Origin: Tetrastigma voinierianum
Taxonomy: Eukaryota; Streptophyta; Magnoliopsida; Vitales; Vitaceae
Assembly: GCA_016808115.1 (NCBI GenBank)
Contig: JAEQBH010000717.1
Location: forward strand, 124,001-188,000
DNA length: 64,000 bases
Reading direction: 5' to 3'
The notes beneath the pieces are model-generated. The model saw only the letters and a program-made list of their open reading frames with translations. It was not told the origin of the DNA and ran no database searches. The stretch's first letter is position 1. Each line of letters opens with the position of its first letter. Position numbers and translations under genes: made by a program. Below are positions 22,468-33,830 of this stretch, piece after piece.

Positions 22468-23020
22468 TGATGAAATATAGTCATTGAGAGGTGATTAGCC
22501 ACCAAGCCAGTATTTTGCAGCCTCTCATTCTCTCTGGGTGCCAAATATGTCACCCAAAAACCACGGATGGCATTTTGCCCTGCTCGATCACCGCCTCAGT
22601 TGGAACCTAATTTTTTGTCGTTGAGGTGCCATTTTAGCGGTTATGAGGATGACACCCTTGATAGCAAACAATGTTTTTGCTCCAATAGTAGGTCCCAAAA
22701 TGGGGTGCAATTTTAATAATTCAATGTTTTTTATTAAAAAAATATAATTAAACTTGCCAAATATGGGATGAAATATAGCCGTTGAGAGGAACAGTAGCCA
22801 CCAATCGCTATTTTGCAACCTCTCATTTCTCTCTCAAAAGTTGCCAAATATGCCACCCCAAAACCCTGGATGGCATTTTGCCACCTATGATGCCACCTCC
22901 GTTGGAACCTGATTTTTTGTCGTTGAGGTTCCATTTTAGCGGTTATGAGGATGGCACCCCTGATAGCAACTCCCGTTGGAGTTTCTCTAAGTTTCTTTGT
23001 TTTTTTTAGCAAAGAGATAA
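22468..23020 (+). repeat. ~200-bp direct repeat pair
   Basis: Units at 22469-22668 and 22765-22970 share GATGAAATATAG, GCCTCTCATT-type text, GCCAAATATG, GATGGCATTTTGCC, TTTTTTGTCGTTGAGG and CATTTTAGCGGTTATGAGGA. They are separated by 96 bp of AT-rich DNA. The text (TGGCATTTTGCC..., CACCCCTGATAGC...) looks like a non-autonomous DNA transposon or repeat; I see no clear terminal inverted repeats. No gene. Confidence 0.8.
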
Positions 23021-23404
23021 GTTTTTCTTAGCATTTATATCATGTTAAAATTGTATATAAATATAACCTAAAATCCTCCTTATACTAATTGAATATTATA
23101 TTAATGATTTTAAAAAAATTTTTATTATACTCCAACCAGATTTTTAAGGTTATTTTTCCTTTTATTAGTGTGGGTGCATGCATGATAAGTCAATATTAGG
23201 TTCTTTATGATTATGAAAAGCTTTTTTTTTATTATTATTCTTTTTTTACATTTATTCACTTTACATTCGTAGTTTCGTGCTTTGTTCTTATAATGGCTCG
23301 AACTTAAGGCGTCAACGTACACACTCCCTTGTTTATCACTTGGAGTCGAGTGTCAAGGATGACTACTATTCACCCTTATTAAAACCTAATTACAATATTA
23401 TAGT
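23021..23404. other. AT-rich spacer, no gene seen
   Basis: AT-rich DNA with poly-T runs. A minus-strand Lys-rich open frame at 23322-23125 is compositional noise. Confidence 0.5.
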
Positions 23405-24011
23405 TAGGGTTGTGCACGATTTATTCGATTCAATTTTTAATATAAAAATGTAATTGTATAATGATCGATTTTAATTTATTAAAACCAAAATCGATAATTT
23501 GAAACATAAAACCGATAAAATCAATTTGATTCGGTTTATAAATATCTTGATTAAAAATAATTTAAATATATTTACCAATCAGTTTAAAGCTCCCAAAGGA
23601 ATAAAAATTAAAATTAAAATATACTATTTTAAAATTAATATTAAAAAATATAAGAAATAAAACTCCTGCTCTTTAATTTTATCTAAAAAAATCCATAATT
23701 TTCTCCAAATTTTTATTAATAAATTTAAAAATAATATTATCAAAATAATTATCTATAAATTTAAAATTAAAATTAAATGAATTAATTTTATTCTTAAGTA
23801 AATAATTTTATAGAAAATAAAAAAAGATAAATATAAATAAAAGTATATTGGAGAAAATTATTTTGATAATTTATCAATAAGTCATTTTGTAAGAGTTTTC
23901 AAATATTTAAAATAATATAAAAGTTTAAAAGAGCCCATTACATGTCCCCATGGGATACGTTTAGGGTTCCAAAAAAAAAAAAAATTTTAAGATAACATTG
24001 GTAGCTCCGTT

Positions 24012-24106
<95 letters not shown>

Positions 24107-24264
24107 TTTGAAATTAAAGCAGGCGATTAAACCCGCAAATTTCACGATGATTTTAAAATTTTAAAATCGAATTTTAAAAAATAAATTAAAATATTTCAAA
24201 ATTGGGTCAACTCGGTTTAATTTGATCGATTTTTTTTGTTTAATCGATTTTATGCAGACCCCTA
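23405..24264. mobile_element. hAT-like MITE with internal (TA)n
   Basis: About 860 bp. The left end TAGGGTTGTGCACGATTTAT and the reverse complement of the right end (TTAGGGGTCTGCATAAAATC) form imperfect terminal inverted repeats of the TAGGGNTNTGCA type common in plant hAT-derived MITEs. Flanking 8-mers ATTATAGT (23397-23404) and ATTGTAGT (24265-24272) agree at 7 of 8 positions, as expected for an 8-bp hAT duplication. The interior is AT-rich and non-coding. Confidence 0.8.
24014..24103. repeat. (TA)n microsatellite, ~45 units
   Basis: About 90 bases of uninterrupted alternating T and A inside the MITE. Its length in the assembly may be unreliable. Confidence 0.97.
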
Positions 24265-24295
24265 ATTGTAGTATTCTTTTCACTTTGATTATATG

Positions 24296-24813
24296 CAATG
24301 TTTTAAAAAGCAGTTGAATGAAGCCGGTCCGTATTCGTCGGCCGAAACGGTCAGGTTCAATGCAAAAAACGTTTTAATCCCGAGCCAAGCCGGTCGAGCC
24401 GTGAAGCCGGCCAGTTGAACCGGTCGGTTCCATAATTTTTTTTCAAGTTAAAGCGATGTCGATTTATGGATTCGAACATGGTAAGGAAGTTACAAATGAA
24501 CTACTCTACTTTGTTGTCATTGTGATTATTTTAAATATTAACAAGTATATATTTATATAAATATATTTTATTCCATTCTTAATATGTTTTCATATTTAAA
24601 CATTATACATATTTTTAAAATAAATTTTAAAATAATTTATTTATATAAAAAATAAAAAATAATATATTAAATATTATTAATTATATATTTTTAAATATAA
24701 ATAATATATTTATTACGTCACCCAGGTTGACCGCGGTTCGACCATGATCGAACCCGATGGCAAATGAACCAATAACTTTTCGGTTCGATCGAGTCGAGTT
24801 TTAAAGAGCATTG
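24296..24813. mobile_element. hAT-like MITE, perfect 8-bp target duplication
   Basis: 518 bp bounded by CAATGTTTTAAAAAGC on the left and the reverse complement of CAATGCTCTTTAAAAC on the right. The 8-mer ATTATATG occurs on both sides (24288-24295 and 24814-24821). The ends are rich in CCGGTC/GGTTCGA words, and the middle is AT-rich with no coding capacity. A second copy is at 26064-26743. Confidence 0.92.
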
Positions 24814-24824
24814 ATTATATGATT

Positions 24825-25245
24825 ATGGTATTCTTTTCTCTTTTTTTGTTTATGAAAAGTAATAAATAAAGAAAAAATATTAAGAAAAAATATTTTTGTA
24901 TATGTAATTATCATACTAAAAATGTGTAAAAAAAATAAAAAATAATTAAAATTATCAAAAACTTTTATATTTTAATTATTTAATTTTACATTGAAAGAAT
25001 TAAAAAATTAGAGATAATAAATCAAAATCATTGTATTCTTTTCACTTTGATTACATTAGTGTAGTGATTTTTTGTTTATGAAAGTAATAAAAAAAATAAA
25101 TAAAAAATATTAAGAAAAACTATTTTTGTATATGTAATTTTGTGTTAAAAAATCAAATATAATTAAAATTAGTCAAATACTTTTAAATTTTTAATTATTT
25201 AATTTTTATTGAAGAATTGAAAAATTAGATATAATAAATGAAAAT
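24825..25245 (+). repeat. ~210-bp AT-rich direct repeat
   Basis: Two units (about 24830-25034 and 25035-25245) share GTATTCTTTTC, TTTGTTTATGAAA, AATATTAAGAAAAA, TATTTTTGTATATGTAATT and a TTAATTATTTAATTTT end. A third start (GTATTCTTTTCACTTTGATT at 24271-24290) lies just left of the MITE at 24296, so the MITE landed in a pre-existing repeat. Confidence 0.8.
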
Positions 25246-26063
25246 CATTTATCTTTAATTTTAATTTAAAATTTTTTATCACTTTTTTTCTCTTTATTTT
25301 CTTTTTTATTGTATTATCTCTTAATGTTTTTAAAAATCAAACATAAGCTTGAATATTTATGGTAAGAAAGCAAGTTGACCCTTGACCCCTCGGCATTGAA
25401 TAAAGGCTTCCTATAAAGATTCAGTGATTTGATTTGATTTATTGAATTTTTATCTGTAATGAGCCTGTTGCAGATTAGAATTCACGATATTGGATTTCTT
25501 TGATATGGATGAATTTATTTAGTATATAATACTTCTCAATATCATACACTTAAAAAAACATTCTGTTTAATTTATTTAAGCAGTTCAACTATACTCATTC
25601 TTTTTGTTTTCTAAAATTCATGCTATAGTTCTAAAAATAAAAATATTTCATCATTGAATTGATTTTAATTCTTTTATTTATTACCATATATATATTGAAA
25701 AAAAAAAGATTCTTTTTTTACTAATTGAAAAAAATAGATTCTTTTGTGACTAATTGAAAAGAAAAAAATTCTTTAAAGGCAAAATCGGAAATAACGTATA
25801 TGATAAGAAAGTTTATCCATTAAAGAACACACCTTCCTTTTCTTTTTCAAGAAAACTCATCATATATAGAAAATATAAAGAAATAAGTATAAAAGGCTGA
25901 AACAAGCAAATAAAGAAAATAAGCAGGGAAAAATATTATATGAAGAAGCCATAATTATCGTTAGTTACAAATTCAGTTTTTTCAAATCCCAGCGAAATAT
26001 GATAACCGAAAGTTGAATGGACATTTAAACCCGGATACTAATGGCATGTTGAAAGCTAAAAAC
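25246..26063. other. AT-rich intergenic DNA, no gene seen
   Basis: Very AT-rich, with a few repeated TTGAAAAAAAAAGATTCTTT words at 25695-25790. No gene, RNA or clear transposon end. Confidence 0.5.
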
Positions 26064-26743
26064 CAATGTTTTGTGGGATCGGACCGTCCGGTCATGGGTT
26101 GAAACCGTCGGCCGATCCACAAAAGTCGGTTCGTCAAAAATATTTTGCGGTGGATAAAGCTTTAGGCAAATCGAGCCGCGTCGGGCGATGAAGCGGATAG
26201 GCAAGTGGTTCGCCATTAATCCGTGGGTTCATCCACCTGAAATTTTTTTTAAAGTTAAGCGATATCGTTTTGATGTTTTTACATGTCGAGTGCGTCGTTT
26301 TTGCTTAGGATTAACGGGTTAAAGGCTTTATATTCAAAAACTCAATTAAATAATTTAGGCTCATGGATTTGAATATGAGAATGAGAAGTTACAAAGGAAC
26401 CACTCTACCAGCTGTCATTATGATTATTTTATATATTAACAAAATTATATATTACTACTAATTAAGTATATATTTATATAAATAAGTTTCTTCCATTTTT
26501 AATATGTTTTCATATATAAACATTATACATATTTTTAAAATAAATTTTAAAATACTTTATTTATATAAAGTAGCAAAATATCTTAAATATTATACTATTA
26601 CATATATTTTAAAATTTAAATAAAATATAAATAATATATTTATTAAAGTCAGGTTCAAAACCGGTTCGACCCTTGGAATTAAAGCTAGTGAGCGTGAACA
26701 CCGTAACTTTTAAGAGTTCGATCCGCGGTGGTTTTAAACATTG
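26064..26743. mobile_element. Second copy of the hAT-like MITE family
   Basis: 680 bp, homologous to 24296-24813 along its length, including shared blocks TTATGATTATTTT/TTGTGATTATTTT, AATATGTTTTCATAT, AACATTATACATATTTTT and AAAATAAATTTTAAAAT. The ends CAATGTTTTGTGG and (reverse complement) CAATGTTTAAAACC match the family. The flanking 8-mers CTAAAAAC and CTAGCCAT agree poorly (4 of 8). It ends about 235 bp upstream of the LHT-like start codon, so it sits in that gene's promoter region. Confidence 0.8.
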
Positions 26744-26968
26744 CTAGCCATGAAAGGTCAGTCTTTTGGTAATTTAACAAGAGAAACATCACAACGCATC
26801 CTATCTTTGCCAAATTTTATTCTGCTAATTTTCCATTACCTTTTCTTCGTCTCCTTGATTTCTATATATTCAACAATTCTTTCTCCTTTAATTACTCCTC
26901 CAATCCCTTATTTGTCGTCGTTTTAATGATAAGGGTTTGACAATTTGTCAAGTTTCTTCGATTTGTAG
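26744..26968 (+). promoter_or_regulatory. LHT-like gene 5' region
   Basis: T/C-rich DNA between the MITE and the first recognisable exon. It contains CTATATATTCAAC at about 26861-26873 as a possible TATA element and ends TTTCTTCGATTTGTAG, a plausible 3' splice site, immediately before the exon with the start codon. This could be promoter plus 5' UTR and a leader intron. Inference from position and composition only. Confidence 0.35.
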
Positions 26969-27524
26969 GAAACAAAATGGGATTGGTGATGAGAAGCGGG
27001 AGAAGGATGCTAGAGAGAAGGTCATTGTGATTGGCCAGATAGCGTCATCCCACTGCTTGGCAGAGAATGGTGGTACTCTGCGCGTTCCTGAATGTATCGC
27101 ATGGTTGAGTGCGAAAGTCCTTAGTCTCCCTTACGCCATGGCTGGACTAGGATGGTAGGCTTTTATTGTCCTCAAACTGGGTCATGATTCGGTTTACAAC
27201 TGTTTGTTTGTGTTTTTAGGATTGATATCTTTCTCGACCTTCTAATGCTCGATAAAAAAAATATTTTTTTCTTGGAAACACAGGGGTCCTGGGGTGGTGA
27301 TTCTTCACTACAAGAAAATTGGGATATGGTAGCACATTTTTAGTAGGGGGTTAAAATTTATGAAGCTAAGTATAGCGCTGAACTGGGTTATCTAATTCGC
27401 TTGGTGAAGAATTTCTTGCCAGCTGTGAAATTAATAAATTCGCGACTATACTGGCGCCCCTTTAGTTTTGAAATAATGCAAAGCCATTTGCTATATTTTG
27501 ACCGATGAGCGCGTGATGGTGCTG

Positions 27525-27839
27525 TTATCTGAGACCAGCAACCAGCGGCGAGCAGTGCGCTGCGAAACCCAGCCAAACACTTTCGATTTTGTAATTGGCC
27601 GTTTTTCCAGCCCTACGCTTTGGAAGCAGCTCGTTTTGAGCAGCGATTTCTTTGCGCCATGCAGTTCGGTGTTCTATCGTAGTCGCCGGCGAAAAGGGTA
27701 ATAATGAGGGGTTAAGATCATCTAAGCCCACCGCGACTTCAGTAAAGTACTCGAAGTGCCCACGAGGGCTGCCTCTGGCGTAGGGCTTGAAATCTTCAAT
27801 TAGTAAATTGTGCTTTTTGGTTTCATGACAAAGTTCCAT
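27525..27839 (-). CDS. Unrecognised ORF inside CACTA
   Basis: A 104-codon minus-strand frame with GC-richer composition than its surroundings (ATG at 27839). It is not low-complexity and contains DFKPYARGSPRGHFEYFTEV. I do not recognise a domain. It could be part of a captured gene fragment, which CACTA elements often carry, or a chance frame. Confidence 0.2.
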   Translation of the reverse strand: MELCHETKKHNLLIEDFKPYARGSPRGHFEYFTEVAVGLDDLNPSLLPFSPATTIEHRTAWRKEIAAQNELLPKRRAGKTANYKIESVWLGFAAHCSPLVAGLR

Positions 27840-28289
27840 GAATTTATGATTTTTGATATAAGTTTTTTATTAATTTCTTTCTTTTAACATATACTTAGCT
27901 CTCTTTTGGGATCTGAAGTATTATATAATTAGAGAGTTTTACACTTTTCAGTGATTTCTTGTTCTTCTTGATTTTAGCTCACGGCTGGATCCTAATCTCC
28001 TGTACTTGACCCAATCTCTCACTTTAAATCATAATTCCGGAGTAATATCATTTTCCTTCCATCCAACTCCATTATTTCTTAGATTGTATGAAATCGAAAC
28101 ATTATTTGTGAATTAGGGCTTTGCTTCATACCGCCCTAATGGCCAAACCATAATTGATTCTGGATTTCGAAATGTTGTAATGCAGATTCAAAATATTTAA
28201 TTATGTTCGTTTTTTGTTTTTCAAATCCTATTGGATGTTTTGTATGTATGTGAAGTGATATATTGTGAAATTGCATATTGCTATAGGCG

Positions 28290-28430
28290 GGTGTGATGAC
28301 TCCATGTTTGCCAAGTTCATACTCTCTGTGTTTCGAATGGAAGAATAAGGGTGTTTACGAGATATGTGATTCATTGCCTCAAGCGGTGGCTTCAGTTCAT
28401 AAACTGATGGGAACAGTGCGTTTAGTGGGT
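28290..28430 (+). other. Possible captured exon in CACTA
   Basis: After an intron-like T-rich stretch ending GCATATTGCTATAG, a plus frame runs about 46 codons (MTPCLPSSYSLCFEWKNKG onward to a stop after GTVRLVG). The upstream sequence resembles a 3' splice site. No family recognised; weak evidence only. Confidence 0.15.
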
Positions 28431-29506
28431 TAATTCGATGAGTAAAGTATTCAATTCTTAATTTCCCATAACGTGTAAAGAATTTTCATTGCTCCTTGTT
28501 AAATAAGACTTTAGGAGAGAGAGAGGATATAGATCGAGGATCTGAGATTTCTTAGATTAAATATCTTGAAGAGCATGTCTGCATACAGGAGACTTAGTGA
28601 AGATATTGGAATTTAGAGAAGGAGGAATATGTAAGGTATTAGAATAATTGTCTGAGTGTTTATAAATCTGAGTTTAATACTTCTTTGAAAGCGAGTTCCA
28701 TGTTGGCGAGAAATCCACCAGATTCCCTGCGAAAAGTAGAAACCAAGGATTTGTTGGTCTTGTTTTTGTATTTTGAGAACAATTTTGAAACCACAGTACA
28801 CCAAAATATGTTCTCTGAAAACTCTTCTTTTTGTTCTATAAATTTAGGATTAAGATGATGCTGCCGAGCTTCAGATTTGAAAACTTTGTTTATAGATTAG
28901 GAGAACAATTAAAATCGAAGGTACATGTGCATCTCACGCATTAAGGCGACCTACGAGGAAAAATAGCAATTGCTCTCATGCTCCATTTTCTTGATGAGAG
29001 AAAAAGTAGACAACCGCCGAACATTTGGTTTTTTGTTTAAGGCCCAGAAAGTAAAAAAAAAAAAAAAAAAGACAAGCTACGTGGCCTCGACGAAACCTTT
29101 TCCACGGCCATTATGAGAACTTTTCGAGAAAACTATTAGCTTTCCATATGTAAAAATATTGAGGTACGTCATGTATATATATGTTAGAATAGGAGTACAT
29201 GATCAATGCAGCAGAGTATGAAAGTCAACCTTTTTTAGTTTAACATATTCTTTCCATGTGGTTTTTCATAATTCATTTATGAATACATATGCCTTAGTCA
29301 CTCCTTTTAGTAGCATGGATCTTATATATTCTAGCAAGCATTTAGGAATATTACCTCGGATATTTATTCTATTACTTCGGCATGCTCTGCTTCATGAGCA
29401 GGCTTGACTCAGACACTTTTTTTTGTGGTATTCTTTGTATCTAGAGTTTGATTCAATCATGGAGACCTAGTTTTATTTCTTCTTCTTCAGTTAATTATCC
29501 CATTTT

Positions 29507-29579
29507 TCTTCTTCTTCTTCTTCTTCTTGAGCTTCTTTCTTCCTCTTCCTCTTCCTCTTCCTCTTCCTCTTCCTCTTCT
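29507..29579 (+). repeat. (CTT)n and (TTCCTC)n microsatellite
   Basis: CTT repeats followed by about seven TTCCTC hexamers. These produce a poly-Leu then poly-Ser open frame (29448-29681) that is a repeat artefact. Confidence 0.95.
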
Positions 29580-32219
29580 CTAGTTGGAGGCATGTGCATG
29601 ATATTTTCAAGGGGTATATTAGTCATAATGTTTAGGGTTAGGGCTTCTCCATGGTCATTTGGGTTTGGGTGCATATTTTAAACATTTTTAGTATGAGAAT
29701 TTTAGGGCCTACTTGTGGGAAAATGAGACCACCCCGGAACCAACTGGCTGGGGAAACCCCAATTTTGTGTTATGAGATATAACAAATATCTTGAGTTAAC
29801 AGAGATCTCCTGTATGTCTGTTTCTCTTTAAGCTATATATAGGAGCCTAATGGAGTCATTCTATGGCAGAGAAAGAACGACAACAACAAAAAGAAAAGAA
29901 AAATGGGTATTTGAGTAGTGTTCTTGATTGGAAAGAAGGTACGAGAGATTTGATGGGGAGATATAGTTGCCTTTAAGCTTTGTGGATGAAAGACATATTA
30001 GAAAATCTTTAGGGTGGTGTTCCCGAAAAAAAATGCTAAGGTTTTGTTTGTCCATGCATATGCATATGTCATGCATTTGCCAGATGTTGTAATGATCTTC
30101 ACTTGAATGTAATTACACTTTAGCCATACATATATGATTTATATTGTACAACTATCTATAAAAGGCACGCCATTTACATAAATTGATTCAGATTCCCTTT
30201 ATTTGTAGCTTTATCTATTATTAGGACTTCACACATTATATTTTGGTAGTGGAAAAAAACATGTTTAAACCATGGAGGAAGGAGTTTAGACTTGGGCTAT
30301 CTTCCTTGCATAGATCTTGTATCATCAATATTATTTGATTATTAAAACCTAGTATTAAGAAGTTAAGACGGAGTTTTGTGATATCAATCCTACCTTTTTC
30401 GACTTGTCACCTACTAAATAAAATCCTTAAACCAGTTCAACTGTATGTAGAATATTATATAATGATAATCTTATATTAATTGAATCTGTTTATTTGATAG
30501 AGATGCCAAAAACATTAACCGTATTATTTATTTGTCACAAGAGAATAAGCTGTCAGGACATCTGAGAGGAGATAGACCACGAGTTGAAGGTTTTTCTTTG
30601 ATGTGAGCTATGCACTTCTTTCATCTAAGGTCTCCATTCTTCTCTTTCATTGTTTCTTTGGTTCTCATAACATCAATTGTCTTTGTATGCCAAAGACCCA
30701 ATTTACAAACTCTACTTTGCGAGGTTAACATGAAAGTGGCTGCTTTACTCCCATCATCGTTCATCAGTCATAAAAACAGAAAGCCTTTGTAGACATATAG
30801 AGTGCTTGCCAATGTAAGATGGCTATTTGTTGTGGTGGAAAGGAAGAAAAGAAAGAAGACTAACAGGCTAAATGGCGTCACAGACTGAGAAATTCTAAAT
30901 CAGGTGATCTTTGGAGGACATGTACTTGTGTGCGCCTTGGAAGTATTGAAGATAAATATTTTACTTTTCAGAAAGGGGTGTTTTCAGCCAGTTGCAGCCT
31001 AGCTAGTAGTTTTTGCTTCCTTTATGCGACAGCGAAATTTGTTAGTTGGTCTAGATTAACCATATTGCTTAGCTCTGACTTAAACCAAATTTATCCAAGT
31101 TGGTTGTAGTCTGCGAGAAGAATATAGGATATCTTGATTCTAGTTAAGCCTTCTGAGGAAAATTTTCTAGTCATTGTCGATTTTACTATTTTGGGGCTTA
31201 TTTAAATCTTTAGTTTCTCTATAGTTCAATCATGATGAATATTTCCCATCAGTCTTTTCTTTTGCCATTAACTTAGTAAAGTTCATCAATCTTGCACAAC
31301 TTCATCGATACGAAATTACTAAAGGCAAATTGCTAAGAACATGAACTCATATGGCAAAATAACCCGATTCACGCTCTCTGTGTATCAAAATTTGAATAGT
31401 AATATAAGAATCTTGGGAATGGTTACGTGATAAAAAAAAAAAAAGAAATGACAAGTTATTGTTTACTTACTTATCTAATAAGCAATAATTATTATTTACA
31501 TTTCATTATCCATACTTATAAAAAAATATTTACATTTCATATCAAGTAGCTGAGTTCTGTTTTGTTGTTTGTCCTTTAAATTCTTCTTGATCTAAGCATT
31601 TTTTTCTTTCTTCTTCAATGTGTTGATGCTGGCGGATTTTAGTGGAGAGGTGTGTGATTAAATCGCTAAGAGTTCGCCAAATCGGTTGCTCTGAGGTTTT
31701 TCAATGTTGTGTCTTAGTTTCCACGTCTATTGGCCTGAGAACCAGTCTTTGGAGTGGCTTCTCCTCCTTTCTAGCACTTCATATTTGTATTTCAAGAAGA
31801 AATGGGTATCTCCTTTAAAATGAATTCCTCTAAAGCTAGTTTTGTTTGAATTTATCTACAAAAGTATTTTGCATTTGTTTGGGAGCTGTACGATGGGGTT
31901 TCATATTTTATCATATGATGCCAGAGTCTTTCATATCATCTTATTTATATTTTTTTGTTACATCTTGCTTATTTGTGATAACCTTATTTAGATTCACATT
32001 TATATGCTTACCACCATTCTCATAATGATCCTCCATGTAACATATAAGAATTATCATTAATAATCATTGCTCACGATTATCTCTCCTTGTCTGCATTCCT
32101 GACCTAAACATACATTCTTCTTTGTTACTGAAATTTTAGTGTCTTAGTATCAATACCTTGAAATATTTGATAAATTAATTATAAACATTAAGTTTTTGAA
32201 TACCACGTAACTTATTGTA

Positions 32220-32703
32220 AACATCGGAATTCGACCACAATCCATGACTATAAATCATCCACATGGCGGGAGTCGACCATAAGCGACTACTCGACCATCC
32301 TATGGTTGGGGTTAATTACAAGCGTGGCAATAGAAACCACCTTATAATGAAATTCGACCTTCCTGGCATGACTAAAAACTACCATATGGCGGGGTCTGAC
32401 CGAATCGCTGGCTATAACCGTCCACTATGCATTGGGGGTAAATCCTGAACTACGGCTATAAGCCGTACTATGGTCGGGGTCAACCACGAACCGCGACTAT
32501 AAACTATTCCAAATTACTTAAATAATGGAAAACCCATATCACGGTTTGTGAAAATGTTTTATCTATAGGATTTCTCCACACCACCTATGGTCATGCCATC
32601 TTGCGCGGTTGTCTTCATCCGCGGCTATATTTTATAGTTTGCATTACATCTTTGCTTTTAATTAAAATTGATAAGCGCGGCTAAAGGCTTTCTTCTAGTA
32701 GTG
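32220..32703 (-). repeat. CACTA right subterminal repeats
   Basis: Degenerate copies of CGGCTATAA/CGACTATAAA with GACC/GGTC partners recur about every 30-60 bp (near 32245, 32285, 32405, 32455, 32500 and 32630), ending at the inverted terminus. Such subterminal repeats are the usual binding sites for the CACTA TNPA-type protein. The left end shows only faint counterparts. Confidence 0.7.
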
Positions 32704-33089
32704 CTTGTTATTACACATCATGGATAATCACATTATACACTCTGTGTGAATGGTGAAATGCATGAAATGAATGCCGGAAAGAGGTTTGACGGATACCATG
32801 AGTTAGGGCAATCGCGCTGTAGCTTAGCCTCTGGATTGTAGTTTCGATTGATTGTAAGAAGTGGGTGTGGACATTGCTGCATGATCACGATTAGGAAGTC
32901 ATTGCCAGAAGTTCCATAACACGGTCTGTCAGTGCAAACCCATCAGGGACCGCTTACTTCATCATGATTTCGCTTCCATTCTTTGTTCTCTCCCGTTTGC
33001 AATTTCAGCCCGTAATTGGCGTCTCATTTGCTTTGCCGCCCGTCATGTCATAACGTAAAGATTGATTTTGTACATGATGTTGCTTATTG

Positions 33090-33830
33090 AACCAAAATCC
33101 TATATTCTTATTGAACCCCGAATCTATAAAAGTTTTAGAACTTATTGGAAAATTGATTGTTTGATATGTTTTCGGATTAAGCGACTCTTCTGATTTGAAT
33201 ATACGATTTCCCCATTTTACTGCATATCCTATATAAATTTCTTGGAAAATTGGTTGTTTAATATAGTTTCGGATTAAGTTACTTTATACGATTTCGATTA
33301 TCACATTCCCTATTTGTATACCTATATAAATTTTGATCTTTTAGAAAAATAGATCTTTAATATGGTTCGGATTAGACCTTGCTTATCTGTGAGTATTTGT
33401 TCTATTTTCATTTCTTATATAAGTTTTGAGCTTTTAGGAAAATTGATTATTTAGTATGATTTCAAATTTGAGACATCTACATACGATTTAATTATCATTT
33501 CCATTTATATATCATATATAAGTTTCCGACTTTAGGAGAATCGGTTATTTAATATGATTTTAATTTGAAACTATATAATTTGAGTATTTGTTCTCGAGCA
33601 TATATCCTACTATATAAGTTTTGGGCTTTAAGGAGAATTAAGTGTTTAATATAGTTTTTCGGATTAATTATCTATGCGATTTGAGGTATTTATTTCTGTT
33701 TGCATATTGATGTATTGTGGTGGTTTGTTTACCTCTTGCGATATCAGATTTGCACTCATATTTGACAAATACCATAAGCTTAGCTTTTAAGAAAATTGAT
33801 ACTTTAACATGTCTCGGTTTTAGGCTAGTT
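33090..33830 (+). repeat. ~97-bp minisatellite in LHT-like intron
   Basis: Six units with anchors (GGAAAATTG or GGAGAATTA) at 33147, 33244, 33343, 33437, 33536 and 33632, spaced 94-99 bp. A seventh anchor is at about 33791. Each unit carries TATATAAGTTTTGAGCTTTT, the anchor, TTTAATATG and TTTCGGATTA. The intron's donor (GTAAAG at 33055) and acceptor (TTTTAG at 33823) enclose the whole array. Confidence 0.9.

Larger units (their letters stand above)
27306..32703. mobile_element. Non-autonomous CACTA transposon in LHT exon
   Basis: Left end CACTACAAGAAAATTGGG (27306) and right end TTTCTTCTAGTAGTG (ending 32703) are CACTA-type inverted termini: CACTACAAGAAAA against CACTACTAGAAGAAA. The flanks are CTT (27303-27305) and CTT (32704-32706), the 3-bp duplication of this superfamily. 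The LHT coding sequence runs up to the left flank and resumes at the right flank. The right subterminal region has repeated GGCTATAA/GACTATAA words. About 5.4 kb; no transposase (TNPD/TNPA-like) frame is recognisable, so it would need a partner element to move. Most of the interior is AT-rich, intron-like DNA of unknown origin. Confidence 0.92.

Noticed and set aside
26741..26926. 61-codon frame starting in the MITE end as first LHT exon
   Set aside because: It lacks any LHT similarity and overlaps the MITE terminus; the ATG at 26977 followed by EKREKDA fits the family better.
29448..29681. Leu/Ser-rich small protein
   Set aside because: Produced by (CTT)n and (TTCCTC)n microsatellites inside the CACTA element.
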